A DNA stretch of 64,000 nucleotides from the NCBI GenBank assembly GCA_917880885.1, contig OU862915.1, positions 37,642,676-37,706,675 on the forward strand, in the 5' to 3' direction. How positions within the stretch are numbered: the stretch's first letter is position 1; each line of letters starts with the position of its first letter. Under the pieces are notes generated by a model. The model made no database searches. It was given only the letters and a program-made list of their open reading frames with translations, and had not been told where the DNA came from. The translations under genes and the position numbers were made by a program. This DNA comes from Limnephilus marmoratus (Eukaryota > Arthropoda > Insecta > Trichoptera > Limnephilidae). This document shows positions 13,101-28,100 of the stretch, piece by piece.

Positions 13101-16100
13101 TTGCAATCTATCGCAGACTAAATTTCCTAATTAATTAATGTTTTGTTATCCAGAAATCCAAGAAGGCGTCTGCCTCTCGCTGGAGGGGGTCTGCGTCAGC
13201 ACCTTGGCTTCGCAGAAGCTGGTGCTATCCCTCCGCAGCGGTCAGCTCTACCTGCTAACTTTGCTGGCGGACTCTGTGAGGAGCATCAGGGCTTTCCACC
13301 TGGACAAGGCGGCCGCCAGTGTGCTCACTACATGCGTAAGCTATGACAGATAATACATCATCATCATTCATCGACCGCTTATGGCTGAGTTGACAAATGC
13401 GTCTAGTTCCCACTCTGACTCCGCAGAAGCTAGTGCTGTCAAAATTCAAAAAGCTTCTTTTTTGCTGTCAAATTTCATTCAGTGTTTTTCATAGTAATAA
13501 AAAAATTGTTCCATACAATGACATTACGATACATCTAGACACATTATTGTTGAACATTATAGAAGTGTTTTCATATTTAAAAATTGCGTTGAATATTACA
13601 TTGTACATCATAGGTGTGAATCATTTGACCCTGCGCTTATTCGCTTACACTAAGACGAATAAGGAACTACACTACATGAGACATCCTACTGGTAGTAGGC
13701 TGTGTTGCTACATTTGTTATCTCACTTTCTGTAATGGCACCCAAAATGTTCAGGGACTGCCAACGAACGATATCTTGATACGAGAGGGGTTGGACTATAA
13801 ATCTATATTTTATGTGATGTAAGACAATTGACGGCGTTTATAAAATCAATCACAGGATTTGGCCATTTGAAAGGAGAAAGCCCTACCTTTGCTATAGTCA
13901 TATGCTCCAATATTGGTGGTGGCTGGTCTTCCAGATGATAGCACAATGGTGGTTACACTTTACCGTCCGTTTTTGCATTAATTAGTAATTTTTTTACAAC
14001 TTTCAAGTGAGATTTCAAGAGAGAGCTGTGATCGATTTCATAACAATTTTTTGACTCAATTAAATTTGGGTAATTTTCGATTTGGTGCAATAATACAGTG
14101 CATGTGTGCCAAGTAGGTAGACATCATCTTCCTCTTCTTCTAGTAAGTAAGTAGGGCCTTTCAAGGAGGGAAAAGACGAAGGGAGAACATAACAATGCAA
14201 GGAATTTGGGAAAATGGGTTTCAGTTCATAAGCTGTTTCAGAACTAAACAGGGAGTAATTGTGTTATTTGTAATAATTAATTTATTTTCAAATGAAATGT
14301 TATTCCTTGGTTTTTACCACTATTTTCCATCTAATGAAAACACTGTCTCAACACACCCGAGGGCATTTTGGCACTCGTTAACGCAATTTGGTTAGAGATA
14401 GCACACAGTTTAATACCATATCCAAATAAACAATAGTATGACAATTTACCTTACCTTTTTTTGCCGTTTTCGAGATCTCTGCAACGAATCTATAGTTTGT
14501 AACGTCATTGGTTCCTCTTTATTAAATTTCTACATTTTACTGTCAAATTGTTCCTATTTTCCGTATAAATATTTTCTTTTCTGTCACATTCATGAAATGT
14601 TGTTACATTTCCAGATGTGCATCTGCGAAGACAGCTTCATGTTCCTTGGATCTCGGTTGGGTAACTCCCTGCTGCTGAGGTTCACAGAGAAGGAGCGACA
14701 CACTCTGCTGCAGGTGGAGAGACCCACCGCCACTATTGACCTCACTACCGAAGGTAAGAATCATCATTTTTGTGCAAGGTGTCCGGAAACTAGAGGTACA
14801 AGCAGGAAAATGATGAATCTACATCACATAAAAAACTCTGAAAAACTTAAAAAAAATCTTGTTAAAAATTAATTTGGTATGGTGAATGGGTTTTCGAGCT
14901 GAAAATATGTGTTAAAATTGTGTACTTAGAAATTTACGTAATCCGCTCAGTATCTACACCTAATGTTTGAAAAATCATGCTATTAATTTAAAAGTAATTA
15001 TTGTTTTTAATGTTGCCATTTAATAATTACAGATTCAGCGACCAATGCTAAGAAGCGGCGCCTGGAGTCCCTTAGCGATTGCATGGCCTCAGATGTTCAG
15101 GAGATTAGAGATAAAGATGAACTGGAAGTGTACGGTTCAGACAGGAGGACATCCACGGAGCTTACTACTTACATGTTTGAGGTTAGAAATCTTTCAGTAT
15201 AATCACAATGCTACAATAATTTTCCAAATATTACATTTTCATTCAAAATGAATCTTAGAGAGTAATGGTGCCGGAAGGGTCTATCGGCCACCAAAAAAGT
15301 GTACCCGTTGAATTCTGCCGTGGCCAATAAACACAATCAAGGCATTTTGCATTGTAAAAAAATGTTTTCACTCTAGAACAATACAGAAGACAGTACAATA
15401 TTGTCTTGTCCCAGCTTCGTGATGAGCCTCGATTCGACAGGCAGGACAGGACAATGGGACAATACAACAATTCAAATGAAAGCATGAAAATGGATTCACG
15501 GCAACACATACTTATGAGCGATTCGTGAAAAATATTAGGTTTTTTTATACCAAGATGTATAGGAATTGTTGGACGACAACCTAAATAAAAAAAAAAAACT
15601 GTTGATTAGGAATTAGATGGGGCAGGTCTTCACTGGGATTGTCTGCAATGATCCTTAACCCGTCTGCTTGGTTCAATATATTCGCACCTCACAATCCGGA
15701 AGCCTCAGTTTCGTGCGAAAATTCTGAAACTGTCACTTTGGATCGAGATTGTAAAATATCTATGCAAGACAGCTTTCACATTTCAAGGACAATAAGAAGC
15801 GTTATTTTGTTCTGTTTCTGGTTAAAAGAAAAAATACATATGTTTGCGTGAGAGGAAGAGAGATATGTAGCTTTTAAAATGTAAGGTCGCTTGGGACGTT
15901 TTTGGTCTCATGAAAGTATAACGCGATTACGAAAGTATAACGCGATTACGTGTTTTGGGATGTATTTATTCCTAAACAAGCAGAAGACGGGTTAAAGAGT
16001 TAGAAGTGGAACATTCTCAGGAGTATAAAAAGTGCATGAGAATGTCATTGTAGCACTTCGAATTGCTACTAAGCCGCATTTCGCTAAAATTCAGTGCAAA

Positions 16101-19100
16101 AAAAGTAAACCTGCCAATGGCACCGCAGAAACAGTTGTCTCCTCTGCATTTTTCCTGCGCTGCTTGTCCCTTTTTTATTTTTTTTCTTTCAACACCATTT
16201 AATTTTATTTAACGTTGTTTTTTTAACTTAAAAATCAGATGGCTTCACCAAGATAAGCTTTGTACAATAACCTCCTCACTAATAAACTTGTTTGAAATTT
16301 TAAACATCTGATAAACAAGCATTTGCCCTACATTAACCACTTGTTTGCCAGCATATTTCTCTGAATATAACTAGCTATTCTGAGGAAACTACTTATGGTA
16401 GATTATATACTATTTTTACAAATACATATATGAACACGTTATATGGTAAGATAGTAAAATTTACAAAAACATAATTTTGCCAAAAATAAGTAAGTTATTA
16501 TGAAAATAGAGTTGGCTGACGCAAGGCGAAGATTTAGCACCGGCAATCAAGAACTTAACCCATAGTTTGCCGTTCGTGCACCGGTGTGTTTGAGATTTTA
16601 CACGCGATTTTGACCCTTATGTATAAAGAAAGTGTATGAAGAACACGGTCAGAATCGCTTGCTCTATTATCGCCCTTTACCATAGAGAAAACCGCAATGC
16701 GCCTGTTCACTCCAAATAATTTATATTAATAATTTACCGGAGCGCGGGAATGTGAGCAGTTCTTGCGCATGCGCGGGAAAAATTCCTTCATCTAAGATTT
16801 TGACCCTTCTATGTACAAAATTTGTGAAGGACAGTGTCAAGAATCGCTGGACACGAAATGTCATTGGGTGTCATGGATGCCGCTTTTTGCGAACGCTAAT
16901 TGGTGGTGCTTTTTGCTGGCCTACCCCGGCAAACAACAGGTTAATGGTTATAAAATTTAAAACACGTAGTAAGACCCAATACGTAAAGAATGGGATTTTG
17001 TACTTGATCCATGATAAAATTTAAAAAAATGTTAACAAAAAGAATGAACTTCTTGTAAATTCCAGGTGTGCGACAGTCTCCTCAACATAGGCCCCATAGG
17101 AGATGTGTCCATGGGAGAACCCGCCTTCCAGGAGTCGGGAACCGGAGGTGGGGTGGAGCTGGTCACCACCTCAGGCTACGGGAAGAACGGGGCACTCTGT
17201 GTACTAAGAAGAAGTGTGCGTCCGCAGATTGTCACCACGTTTCATCTGCCAGGTAAGTTTCTGCAACACATTGACCAACCTAGTGAGTCTTCTGAGTGTC
17301 TAGCACAGTCGATCGATACAAGTTTTATCGATAATGTCAGTAACTTGTCTTTGTTCTAGAGCATAACTGCAGATCGCCAACAAACAACAACAGTTCACAA
17401 TGACTAAGTGTTCTTAATTTATTTAATGTGAACTGTTGTTTGTACAAGAACAATGACAAGTTATCGACATTATCAATAAACCCTTTATCGACCATGCTAG
17501 ATACCCTGGCCCTCTAGCACAAGCACACAGAAAATGTCAGTTCGTCATTTCCGAGCATGACTGCAGATCGCCAATGAGCAAGCAATAGTTTCTTTCTGTT
17601 CTTTGTACAGGGTGTAACAGCACATACCCGAAGGATTTTAACCAGCGATTCCTGAGCATATTTGGTGTACAAAGAGTAGATGTCATTTTGCTGTCCGATG
17701 ATATATTTTTTCTATAAAAGAAAAAAAAAATTTCCTTCACACTTCGCCACGATCACACTCCTACATGTCGCAATAGGATCATGTGATACTCGCGCTGTTT
17801 CGTGTGTTACCGTGCTACTAGAATGAGACTGTTTATCACATAACCCGCTAGGCTGTACCCGACTACTCAGTTTGTTATTGTTTGTTTGTTGGGGATTTGC
17901 AGTCAAGCTCAGGAACGGTGACAACCACTGACATTATCATTAAAACCCTTATTGATATGCTTGTGCTAAGGGGTTTTGGCGTCCATATTTAGTCCAAAGT
18001 AACCATCTCCCACACTTCACCTTATTCATTTGACGGTAGTCCAGTCCTTTTAATGAAGTTCACTAGGATTAACATTGGGTGTTTGACCATTTCTTCTCTA
18101 ACTTGGCTACTCAGGCATCTACAATAATTATTGGGGTTTAGTCATAAATCTCTAATGATATTTAATCTCTGTCTAGGTTGCATCGACATGTGGACCGTGA
18201 TCGGTGAGCTTCCGGGACAAGCAGAGACCCCCAAAGATCCTGCTAACCCCACCTCTGAAGATGGGACTCACTCGTACATGCTTCTGTCTCAAGAAGACTC
18301 TACTATGGTAAGTTCAACTTCTATCAATTATTTTGACTAGCAGTTATAGAGTTGGTAGGTTTAGAAGTTAAAGTTCACCTTTTGATTTGTCTTTCTTTTG
18401 CAACATAACCTAACTTTGTTAATATTTTTGGCCTAAAAAGGAAGACAATAACATCAAACTATTGGAATATTTTTAACTTCTTATACTTGTGCTTTAATGT
18501 CTGATTCATTGGCATGTTGTTCAATTATTGCAATTCTCAGAAATTTTGCTCAAGCACTATGCATTGGAGTCTCAATTATTGTATAAAATATCATAAAATC
18601 AAAAGCTTCATTTCTGAACTAAGCTCCTGCACTCCATCTTTAGTAAAGAGTGACTCTAATTCCTATGAATATTTTTGTTGTTACACAATATTTTGTTTTG
18701 TTACAGGTACTGCAAACTGGTCAAGAAATCAACGAAGTGGACAATTCAGGATTCATGACTCAGGCCCCAACAATATTTGCTGGCAATTTGGGGAACAACA
18801 AATATATTGTGCAAGTTACTACTATGGCTATTCGACTAATCAAAGGTAAGTTTCTCGACATTATTTATAAAACAAATTAAAAGTGGTCCTAGCTTTGAGC
18901 CCTGTGGAACTCCGTAATAAATTGTGGGCGGTTAATTCTGTGTGTGAAAGGAAGAAGAGGATAAGTTTAAAAATCTAAACATAATTAACTAAGAGAAAGA
19001 AAAATCTAAACAAATGTAAGAGAATTTGAAATACCAGGCCAAGGGTATCGCTAATTCTTTAACCCTAGATAACTAAACTGTTTTCGTTGTTTCATTGTAA

Positions 19101-22100
19101 CTAAACTTTCATCGAATGGACTGTGCAATAAAACACTAGAAATAAATCAAAAATATTTAATTAAGATAGGAACTTGTTACACGACACAAAAGTAAGGTTT
19201 ATAAGTACAAATTAACCCATCATAGACCATACACTAACAGTACCCAGGGGTACTGGAGTACCCTGTTAAATAAAACATCTTTTTTACGTGAGAAAAAACA
19301 TTTATTCAAAATTAACTTACATAGACTGTTATGGCACTTATTTCAGTCTTACATAATACAATAAGGCTTAATTAAAAGTAACTTTTCTTAACAATTTTGG
19401 CAAATCTTTGTTTGGTACTCTAAAAAGTTATCGCAAATTTTCAAAATTTTTTTAAATTTGTACCCCAGGGTATGGTTCTAGGGTTGATATCAAAATATCA
19501 GCCTACACAGTGACCACACATTTCAACATTATGTGGACCACAAATAGCCTTTCTACATCTGGTGAAACGGTGTTTGGTCATCCTACGGGCTTTGGATGGA
19601 CACAGGTAGCAAATTTTACGCACATTGACATGGTTTTTAAAAGGTTAAGGACTTCAGGAAGAAATGCGAAAGTCATAGCCGGTTTTAATTAAGTGCTCGC
19701 GCTAAAATTAAGATTTGACTGGATGGATGGTCGCTAAATTATATGAAATATACACATATTTCAAACAAAACGATCGCCACGTAGTAAAAAAATTGTATGC
19801 CAATTTCATAATGCCAGAACTCACCATTATATATAGAAACCTTTTTAGGCATGCTCAAAACAACTCACCAAAGTTTCATCCTAATCTGATAAATAGTATA
19901 GAAAATAATAAGAGACAAACAAAGAAACATTCCTTTTATTTGTATATAGATTTACAGCTCCAAATTTAACTGACAGTATTTATTTTTGAATACACATAAA
20001 TAGAAACCAATTAATTTGACGCTTACTGTCAAAACAACATTGTACATTTTTATATATTTTGTATATATTGTACATTTATACATTGTACATTGTACATTTA
20101 TACATTATTATTATTATTAATTTCAATAACAAGGTTTGTACATGTATGTATGATGTATATAATAAGTATAGATTCTTTTTTTTTTTTTTTCACCGACCTC
20201 CTCACTAGGATTTCCTGTTCTGAGGTGGCCTGTAGTTTTTTAAAATATTTGTATTTGGTTATGGATTGTCTTTATATCGTCTTCATGATGTTTGTAATTT
20301 TATTATCACTTTGATCTCTCAGCCATATTTTTACTTTTGTTTTAAATATATTCATTTCCTTTATATTTTTGATTTGATCTGGTAGAGCATTGTATAATTT
20401 TATAGCATGGAATTTATTATTTCTCTGTCCAAAAGGTGTGTTCAAACTGGGAGTAACCAGGATGTTATTGCTTACTGACCTGGTTGAGTATTTATGTTGG
20501 GCAGTGGAGTATACATATGTTTTTTTTCAGTTTAAATAACATGTATGTTTTTTTTCAGTTTAAATAACATGTACATGTATGTAACAATGTACATACATAT
20601 TATACATTGTACATTTTTATATATATATTGTACATTTTTATATGATTACCGCACAAGAGTCACCAACTGCACCCGTCTGGAGCCAGTGAGACTATGGCAT
20701 CCCCAATTAGGTATGTTGTGAGGCTGAAGGTAGTGGGGAGGGGATGAGCAAGGTGGGGAGTACCTGGCTATTCAGATCCGATCACCAAACACGGCTAAAG
20801 CCATTTCAAGCAACATTTCAATTCTGAATGGTGGTCTTACACCAGGGCGATACTGAGAGTATGGAGAGGACGATACTCTGGAATATTCTGCAAATATACT
20901 TTATATTATTTTAAATGAATTAATTGTGAAATACCACACATTAATCGAATAAAATTTATTTGCGCCTGCCTGGTATGAACCCGCGACCTTCGGATTGTGA
21001 GTCAAGAGTCTTACCTCGGGACCACGGAGATCGTCATGCATGTTGCCTGATAAAAAATCATTAATAAGAAGAGAGAAATATCTGAGTGGTGGAGAAAGTC
21101 ATACCGATATCCACGATGATCAAATCACCCCCCGATTCAAAAATCTCCCCAAATACGGTACTTACATAATATTTTTAATGTTATGTTTTCAGAGTTAATA
21201 ATACATATTTTTTTGCATTTCTTTCCTTGATTCCAGGTTCCCAACAAATTCAGCACATTCCCCTAGACAGCTGCGCAGTGGAGGCATCTTGCGCGGACCC
21301 CTATGTTTGCGTGGTGTGTCAGGGGGGCCGCGTGCTGGTGCTGGCCCTGCGCGAGGTTGCGCGCGGGGGCTCGGGGCGCCTGGCCGCGCTGAGACACCAC
21401 CCGCCCTCACAGCCTCATGCGCATTGCACCACGCTGTTCAGGGACCTCAGCGGACTGTTCTCTTCGCAAGCTGTGCAGGAGGATCAATCTCATGTGAGTA
21501 ATATAATGAGTATACCAAAATTCATACAAGAAGCAATTTTGATGTAAAACTCATGTTTTTAATTAAAAATGGTTAATTTTTTATTGATTCATATATTATA
21601 CAGTATAGGGTTATTTATGTATGGAACAGGAAATCGGTCAAATGGCCTCCACGGCCTTGCTGGCACAAATTCGCAAATGGTTAATGGTGTTCTAGACGTG
21701 GGCAGAATGATTCCCAGGAGTGAATCGATTCAGTCTGATTCCCATGGCCTTTTGAATTGATTCCTTTTATTCATTCCTTTATTGAAAATTGAAAATTAAA
21801 TAAATGGGGAGGCTAACACCGCACACGAGACCGGGAGGCCACGGAGTACCCGGAGTACCGCAAAAGAGGAGACTGATAGGCTACCAAGCATCGCACAAAG
21901 AGGAGACCGATTATTCTATCTCATTATCTCGCAGGCTAAAACCTATAGATTAATGTGTTTGACTCTTTTTAGTGTCGCTTTTTCGTTTCATCGGTTTTCA
22001 AATCACAATGAGTGGGGAGGCTACGAAGCACCGCACAAAGAGGAGACCAATAGGCTACGGAACACCGCACAAAGAGGAGAGCGATTATTCTATCTCATTA

Positions 22101-25100
22101 TCTCGCAGGCTAAAAACCTATAGATTAATGTGTTTGACTCTTTTTAGTGTCGCTTTTTCGTTTCATCGGTTTTCAAAACCACAATGAGTGGGGAGGCTAC
22201 GAAGCACCGCACAAAGAGGAGACCAATAGGCTACGAAACACCACACAAAGAGGAGACCGATTATTCTATCTCATTATCTCGCAGGCTAAATCCTATATTG
22301 TTTGTCTTTTTTAGTGTCGTAATTTTTCATATGTAAAATGTATTTATTGCTAACAATTATATATTAAAATTATACAAATTTTCGTTTCACCCTTAAAATT
22401 TTATTGATTTTATTTTATTTATTAAACTTATAATTTCGTTCCATTTCACGTGATCTAATATAAACATAATTTTAACATTAAGATGAGTATTTTATGACAG
22501 CTAACCACAGCTAATTGGCCTTATAATATCTGCAAATTTACATATTATATCGACCCAAGATCTACGTCTAAAAGTAGGTAGGTACAATACCTTTAGTACG
22601 TACCAAAAAACCGATAAGCATCATTTTAGCTTCTCACTTTTCTAGCTGATGTTCAGATTCAAAGTCGAAAGTTTTCGACTAACTATGTAATGAAATTGAC
22701 GGCTTGGCGCGCGGGGGAATAAATAAACCGCGCGGACGGATTAAGGGCTGGCATTGAGGAATGAATTAGTAACTTTTGATTAATGTTTTGTGTCTTACCT
22801 AGCAGTGACTTGATTTACTCGCGAGCTGCGGACCTAGGACTGGGATGCGTTTGGGACATATCGTGACATTGACGTGACGATGACGCCTGACGTCATTTCT
22901 AGGTCTAAGAATTACAAAAGACCATGACGTCACAAGTGAAAAAGACTTTTGTTTTAATTCCTCTGTCTGTCAGAATCGGACAATCTCGATTTCGACAGAC
23001 TAGATACCTGGGACGCGGACATTGAACACGGACCTAGGACGGCGGGGACCTTAGGACAATCTCAGGACTATTGATTAGGATGAATGATTAATTCCTTGCG
23101 TGAAAGAGATGCTCGGGCAACCCGGATGAATCGCGGCCGCGTTTTGGCCATTTTGGGACATGGACTTTAATGATGTTCGGGTGTTTTTAGAATGGCGGCG
23201 CGGCGGTAGCGGAATACAATCGTAATAGGCGAGTCGTTCACAATACCATCCGTCGATCACTTCGCGGCGCGCGGCCCGTTTAATAATATTTAAATACCTA
23301 TGAAACAATATAATATTTAAATCGTTTACAGAACACATTATTCATTGAAATAATTTAACAGTAAAATAAATGGAAATTAAAAATGTATGGTGTCATTAAA
23401 AATCGTAGGATGCAAGGCCAAAGATAAGGAATGAAGAATCAATTCATTTTGAAATTGAGAATTAGATTGAGTGTGTCACAAGATTGAATTTATTAATTTA
23501 ATTCAGTCATTCAATTTTGCCCACGTCTAGTGTTCACTATCGCGACGTGATATCCATTTTTTGGTGCCTAAATTGCAAGCTATGAATGTGGACAACATGT
23601 CGTTTCAACAAGATGGTGCCACATGCCATACAGCCTGAGAAACAGATCAATTCGTTGATCGTCAAAATGATACCTAGACTTTAGGTTAGGCAAATCTAAT
23701 CTTTTGTAATGTCTATGGATTTTTTAGATGTCCTCACTATTTACATTTTGTTTTTTCTAGATCAAAGGCGAGAATCCAGTGAAGAAGGGAATGAAGGGTG
23801 GAAATGTTAAGAGAGAAGGAGCCATGGATCCAAATATCATACACGATGTTGATGAAGATGATCTACTCTATGGTGGTAATCAAACCCCCGCGTCTATGGT
23901 TTCAGTAAGTATTTTTTAGATATCTTGGATTAAATAGGGAGCACTGTTATAACAGGTCAATCACTTTTATTTTCGAATCAATTCCAATATAATAATAATA
24001 TAAATGTCTACTTGGTCTCAAGCGGTTTGAAATTAAAAGAAGTGAATTTGATTTTGTACTGAAAAAATAAGAAATAGTTTCATTGGTAAAATTGGGAGTT
24101 TCTACTGTCTACTGTCACTTCTAGAGACATCTATTGACAATCTGATATCATCGCTTCAAACCTCTTTTACCATAATCATTTGTAGGGATCTTTTAAAATT
24201 CAGTAGACACCGCCCTTTTGAAATCTACATTTGTGATCGGCACAAGCCCAATGTAACGAATCATGCTCGTATGAAATGTAACCTTGCGGCAGAGCAGAAA
24301 CCAGGACTCAGGATAGTGGGCCAAGTAGTTGTCTATCATGTAGGTAGGGTTTCGGAAAAATCAAAGAAGATGAACTTTAAAAATATGTATTGAACAAAAA
24401 GCAACATGGAAGTGTGCAAACTTCTTACCAGGGTAACAAAAGGAATATATAAAAATACACATACCAGATGGACTCGCTAAACTAACTATCTAACTAAAGA
24501 ATGCCGTGATGATGTTCCTTGGAGAGGTCCGCACCAGGATGAAGGCCGGCCCACCCGGAAATTGCGGGTAGCACGTTCCAGTCCGCGCCTGGACGAAAGC
24601 CAGCCTAGGGCTTTCCATGAGGATGGATTGGTGATGTGGTGATGACCCAGAAAGCCTCCACACGAGGAAGGTACAGGCTCCCAGACAACGTGGCGGGATT
24701 AATAAGGGATGAGTGTCGAACTTGTCCCAAATAAATAACAATCTCGGCCGATGAAAATCAGCGTCTTCCTGATTTTGGCAAAACCACGATTGCAAGGCGA
24801 GTGAGGATTGTAAAATCACGATTCGATTCGGCTTAATACGCCGGCCGTACTCCGAGCACGTGTTATGCAACTCCCGACCGAAGCATAATTCCACGAGCTT
24901 AACACTCCGTTTAACTGTCGGTAATTCTTTTATTCCAATTTCCAAGAATACATCCCAGGACTGGGACAACTAATCGAATCTTCGATCACACTTTTAAAAT
25001 TAAAACATGGCCGAAAATATATCATTGCCGGCGACGACCAACCACATCGAGAAAAAGTGGGACTTTCAAGTCATCCACTATAATTAACACGTACACGAGT

Positions 25101-28100
25101 CTCGCGTGTTACGTAAAAACAACCCGCATTCTTTTAAGTTTTAATCCACTTAGATTCTCATGATTTAAACTAAAATTTAAACACCTTGATGGTGAGTGAC
25201 CAATCTCTGATCCAACCGGCCAAGTTGATCGGAAGGAAGTGACCATAAACAAAAAGGAACCTCTCTTTTCCAAAATATTACCATTGTCCAAAAAACACCA
25301 TAGACAAAATAAACACCTAAGCAAGAACTGCATTAGTCACATAATTATTTATGTGACACCAATTCTGCTGAGTTGCCTCTTGATGAAGATTGCTCATTTG
25401 CAATTCTATTATATGATAGGAAAATAGTTATTTGTTACCACATTCATATTCTGTTATAATTGAATTATTTTTCCAATAATTACAGTTGATGCAGAGTGAA
25501 CGTGGTCAGAGAGAGACGGTGACGGGACATGTGCGCCGCGACTGGTGGCGACGCCATTACATCGAGCACAAGCCGTCCTTCTGGCTCTTCATCGTCAGGG
25601 TCAACGGCAACATGGAGATATACAGCTTGCCGGACATGAAGCTCAGCTTCTTGGTGAGGGACATCACATCAGGACAGAAAGTAAGTTGGATATATGATTT
25701 GATAAGAATATTTCTCTCATGGAACACTACGTCAATCACAAGTCATCCTACTAGCTCGTCAGCATCAAGGAAAAAAAAATAATTCATCAGTATATCAGCA
25801 ATCTTTCCCACGTATATTGGTAGATACCTTTATGATCGAAAAAGGTATTCGATACAAACAGGTTCCACTCTAAACATACTTCAAGTATTCTATTCCCATT
25901 TTCATTCGTCCTTTTATCCCCGAACTTACCTAAGGCTGAATCAAATCCGTCACGTCCAATTCCCACCCACCCATTCAAATCGCCCGCCATTATAATCCTT
26001 TCATTCAAATTTTTTAATCTCATTACGTCGTTCACACCAGTCCAAAAATCATCTTTCACTTCGTTGCTTTCAGAATTAACAGGAGCGTAGCAAATAACAA
26101 GAAACACCCTTGTCAAACCAATTTTGAAACGGATCCACATTATTCTCGGACTTACACATTCATACTGCAACATACATTCAACTATTCTGGGAGACAGTAG
26201 CGCTGCAACACCCTGACAAGCCCTCTCCGTATCTGGTCTCCCAGACCAGATGACGAGCCTATCGTTATGCTGCATTGTACCGCTCACTTTTTTCATACTC
26301 TCTGTCACACAAAGTACGTCCAAACATTTACTATCCATTGTATCGCATAATTCATTCATCTTTTTGTCCATCCCTCCTCTGATATTCCATGTACCAATTC
26401 TACATTGTTCACGTTCCGTCCTCCTCTTTGCGCAACCGAAGGGTTGGCGATGTGATGGGTAGCGAGCCTCATCGACACCTGTGTCGGCCATTCCCTTCCA
26501 AGGACTACATATAAAAACTAACGTAACATCACGAAAATACCGTTACACTTATTCAACCTACCTCTAAAAAATACACAACTCATAACAAACAATAGTGAAA
26601 GTCAATATAAATAACTTACTGCACTAACAACTTAATTAAGTAGGTAACACTAATACAAAATATATAATGTCTTATCACTGTAAATATTTATATCATCGTA
26701 AAATGTTTATATCTGTGTGAAGTTCTCATATTATTGTAAAAGTTCACTGTAAATGTTTATAATTATCACTCAGGCTAATAATATCGGGAAAGAGGAAATG
26801 AAAGATCAATAATTGATTTTGTAGTAATTGACTCTAGGTTGAGAGCCGTTACCGAGGACACAAGAGTTTTCAGAGGGGCTGAGGTTGAAACTGACCACTT
26901 TCTGGTGGTATCAAGAGTAAACCTCTTTCGCGGATGGCGCTCTAAAGTGAAAACGGTATCAGCTCCAACAAGAGTCAAAATAGAAAAACTGCAAAACGAT
27001 TATGTGAGAAGTGAGTATGAGAATTGTGCAGAAATGAGATTGAATGCGAAAGAAATGGACGGTCTAAGCATAGAGGAAACATGGAACCACATAAAGGTTA
27101 GTCTGTGCGAATCTGCTAGAGACGTGTGTGGAATAAGTAAGCAAGGTAGGAAGAAAGGCGATGCATGGTGGGATGACGAGATCAAAGCACTGGTCTCAGA
27201 GAAAAAGAAAGCTTGGTTACGTCTGATAGCGACTGACAGTGCTTCAAGCGAAGAGAGAGATAGAGCGAAAGAAGTATACAAGGGATGCAAGAAAAGAGTA
27301 AGTGTTGGAGTGAAAGAACGAAAGAAACGCCTGGAAGATGAAGAGGGAATAAAAATGACAAAACACTTCCAAGAAAACATTAAACTGTTTTGGAAGGAAG
27401 TCAAAAGGTCCCGGAGTGGCCCAGAGAACGGAAGAATGAAAGTGATAAAATCGAATGATGGAAGAATGTTGACGAATGAAGAAGAAATAAAAGAAAGATG
27501 GATGAAATATTTTGAGGAAGTCTTCGAAAGCAACTCGGGTGATAGTGAGTCCAGCGTCGAATCGGGAATGAATGATGACGGAGTGAATGTTATCAAAATC
27601 AGTATGGATGAAATAAAAAAATCGATTAAATGCATGAAGAATGGTAAGGCTGTTGGTTTCGACAATATTGCTGCCGAATATTTTAAAGGAGATAGCCATA
27701 TTATTCTCACATGGTTGTGCAAACTTTTTAATCAATGTTTAGAGGAGGGTTACACGCCATTAGATTGGAGGAGGGCTGTAATCATGCCGTTGTACAAAGG
27801 TAAAGGGTCACGCATGGAATGTGGGAATCATAGGGCTATTAGCCTGCTAAGTTCTGTCGGCAAGCTGTATGGAAGAATATTGATTGAAAGGGTAAGAACG
27901 GAAACAAAGGATAAAATATGGGATGTGCAAGGTGCCTTTATGAGTGGAAGGGGATGCATGGACCAGATTTTCTCCTTGCGTATGCTCACTGAGAAGTTTC
28001 TGGCGAAAAACCAGAAACTTTTCTGCGCCTTTGTAGATCTTCAAAAAGCGTACGACCGAGTCGACAGGAAAAAGCTATGGAAGGTGTTGTCCAAGTATGG

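Noticed and set aside
13397..13822. 141-codon frame as an extra CPSF1 exon
   Set aside because: Exons 6 and 7 join in phase with conserved sequence; nothing is missing between them.
24490..24969. 159-codon minus-strand gene
   Set aside because: No motif, no splice or poly(A) context; probably a chance frame in a GC-richer transposon remnant.
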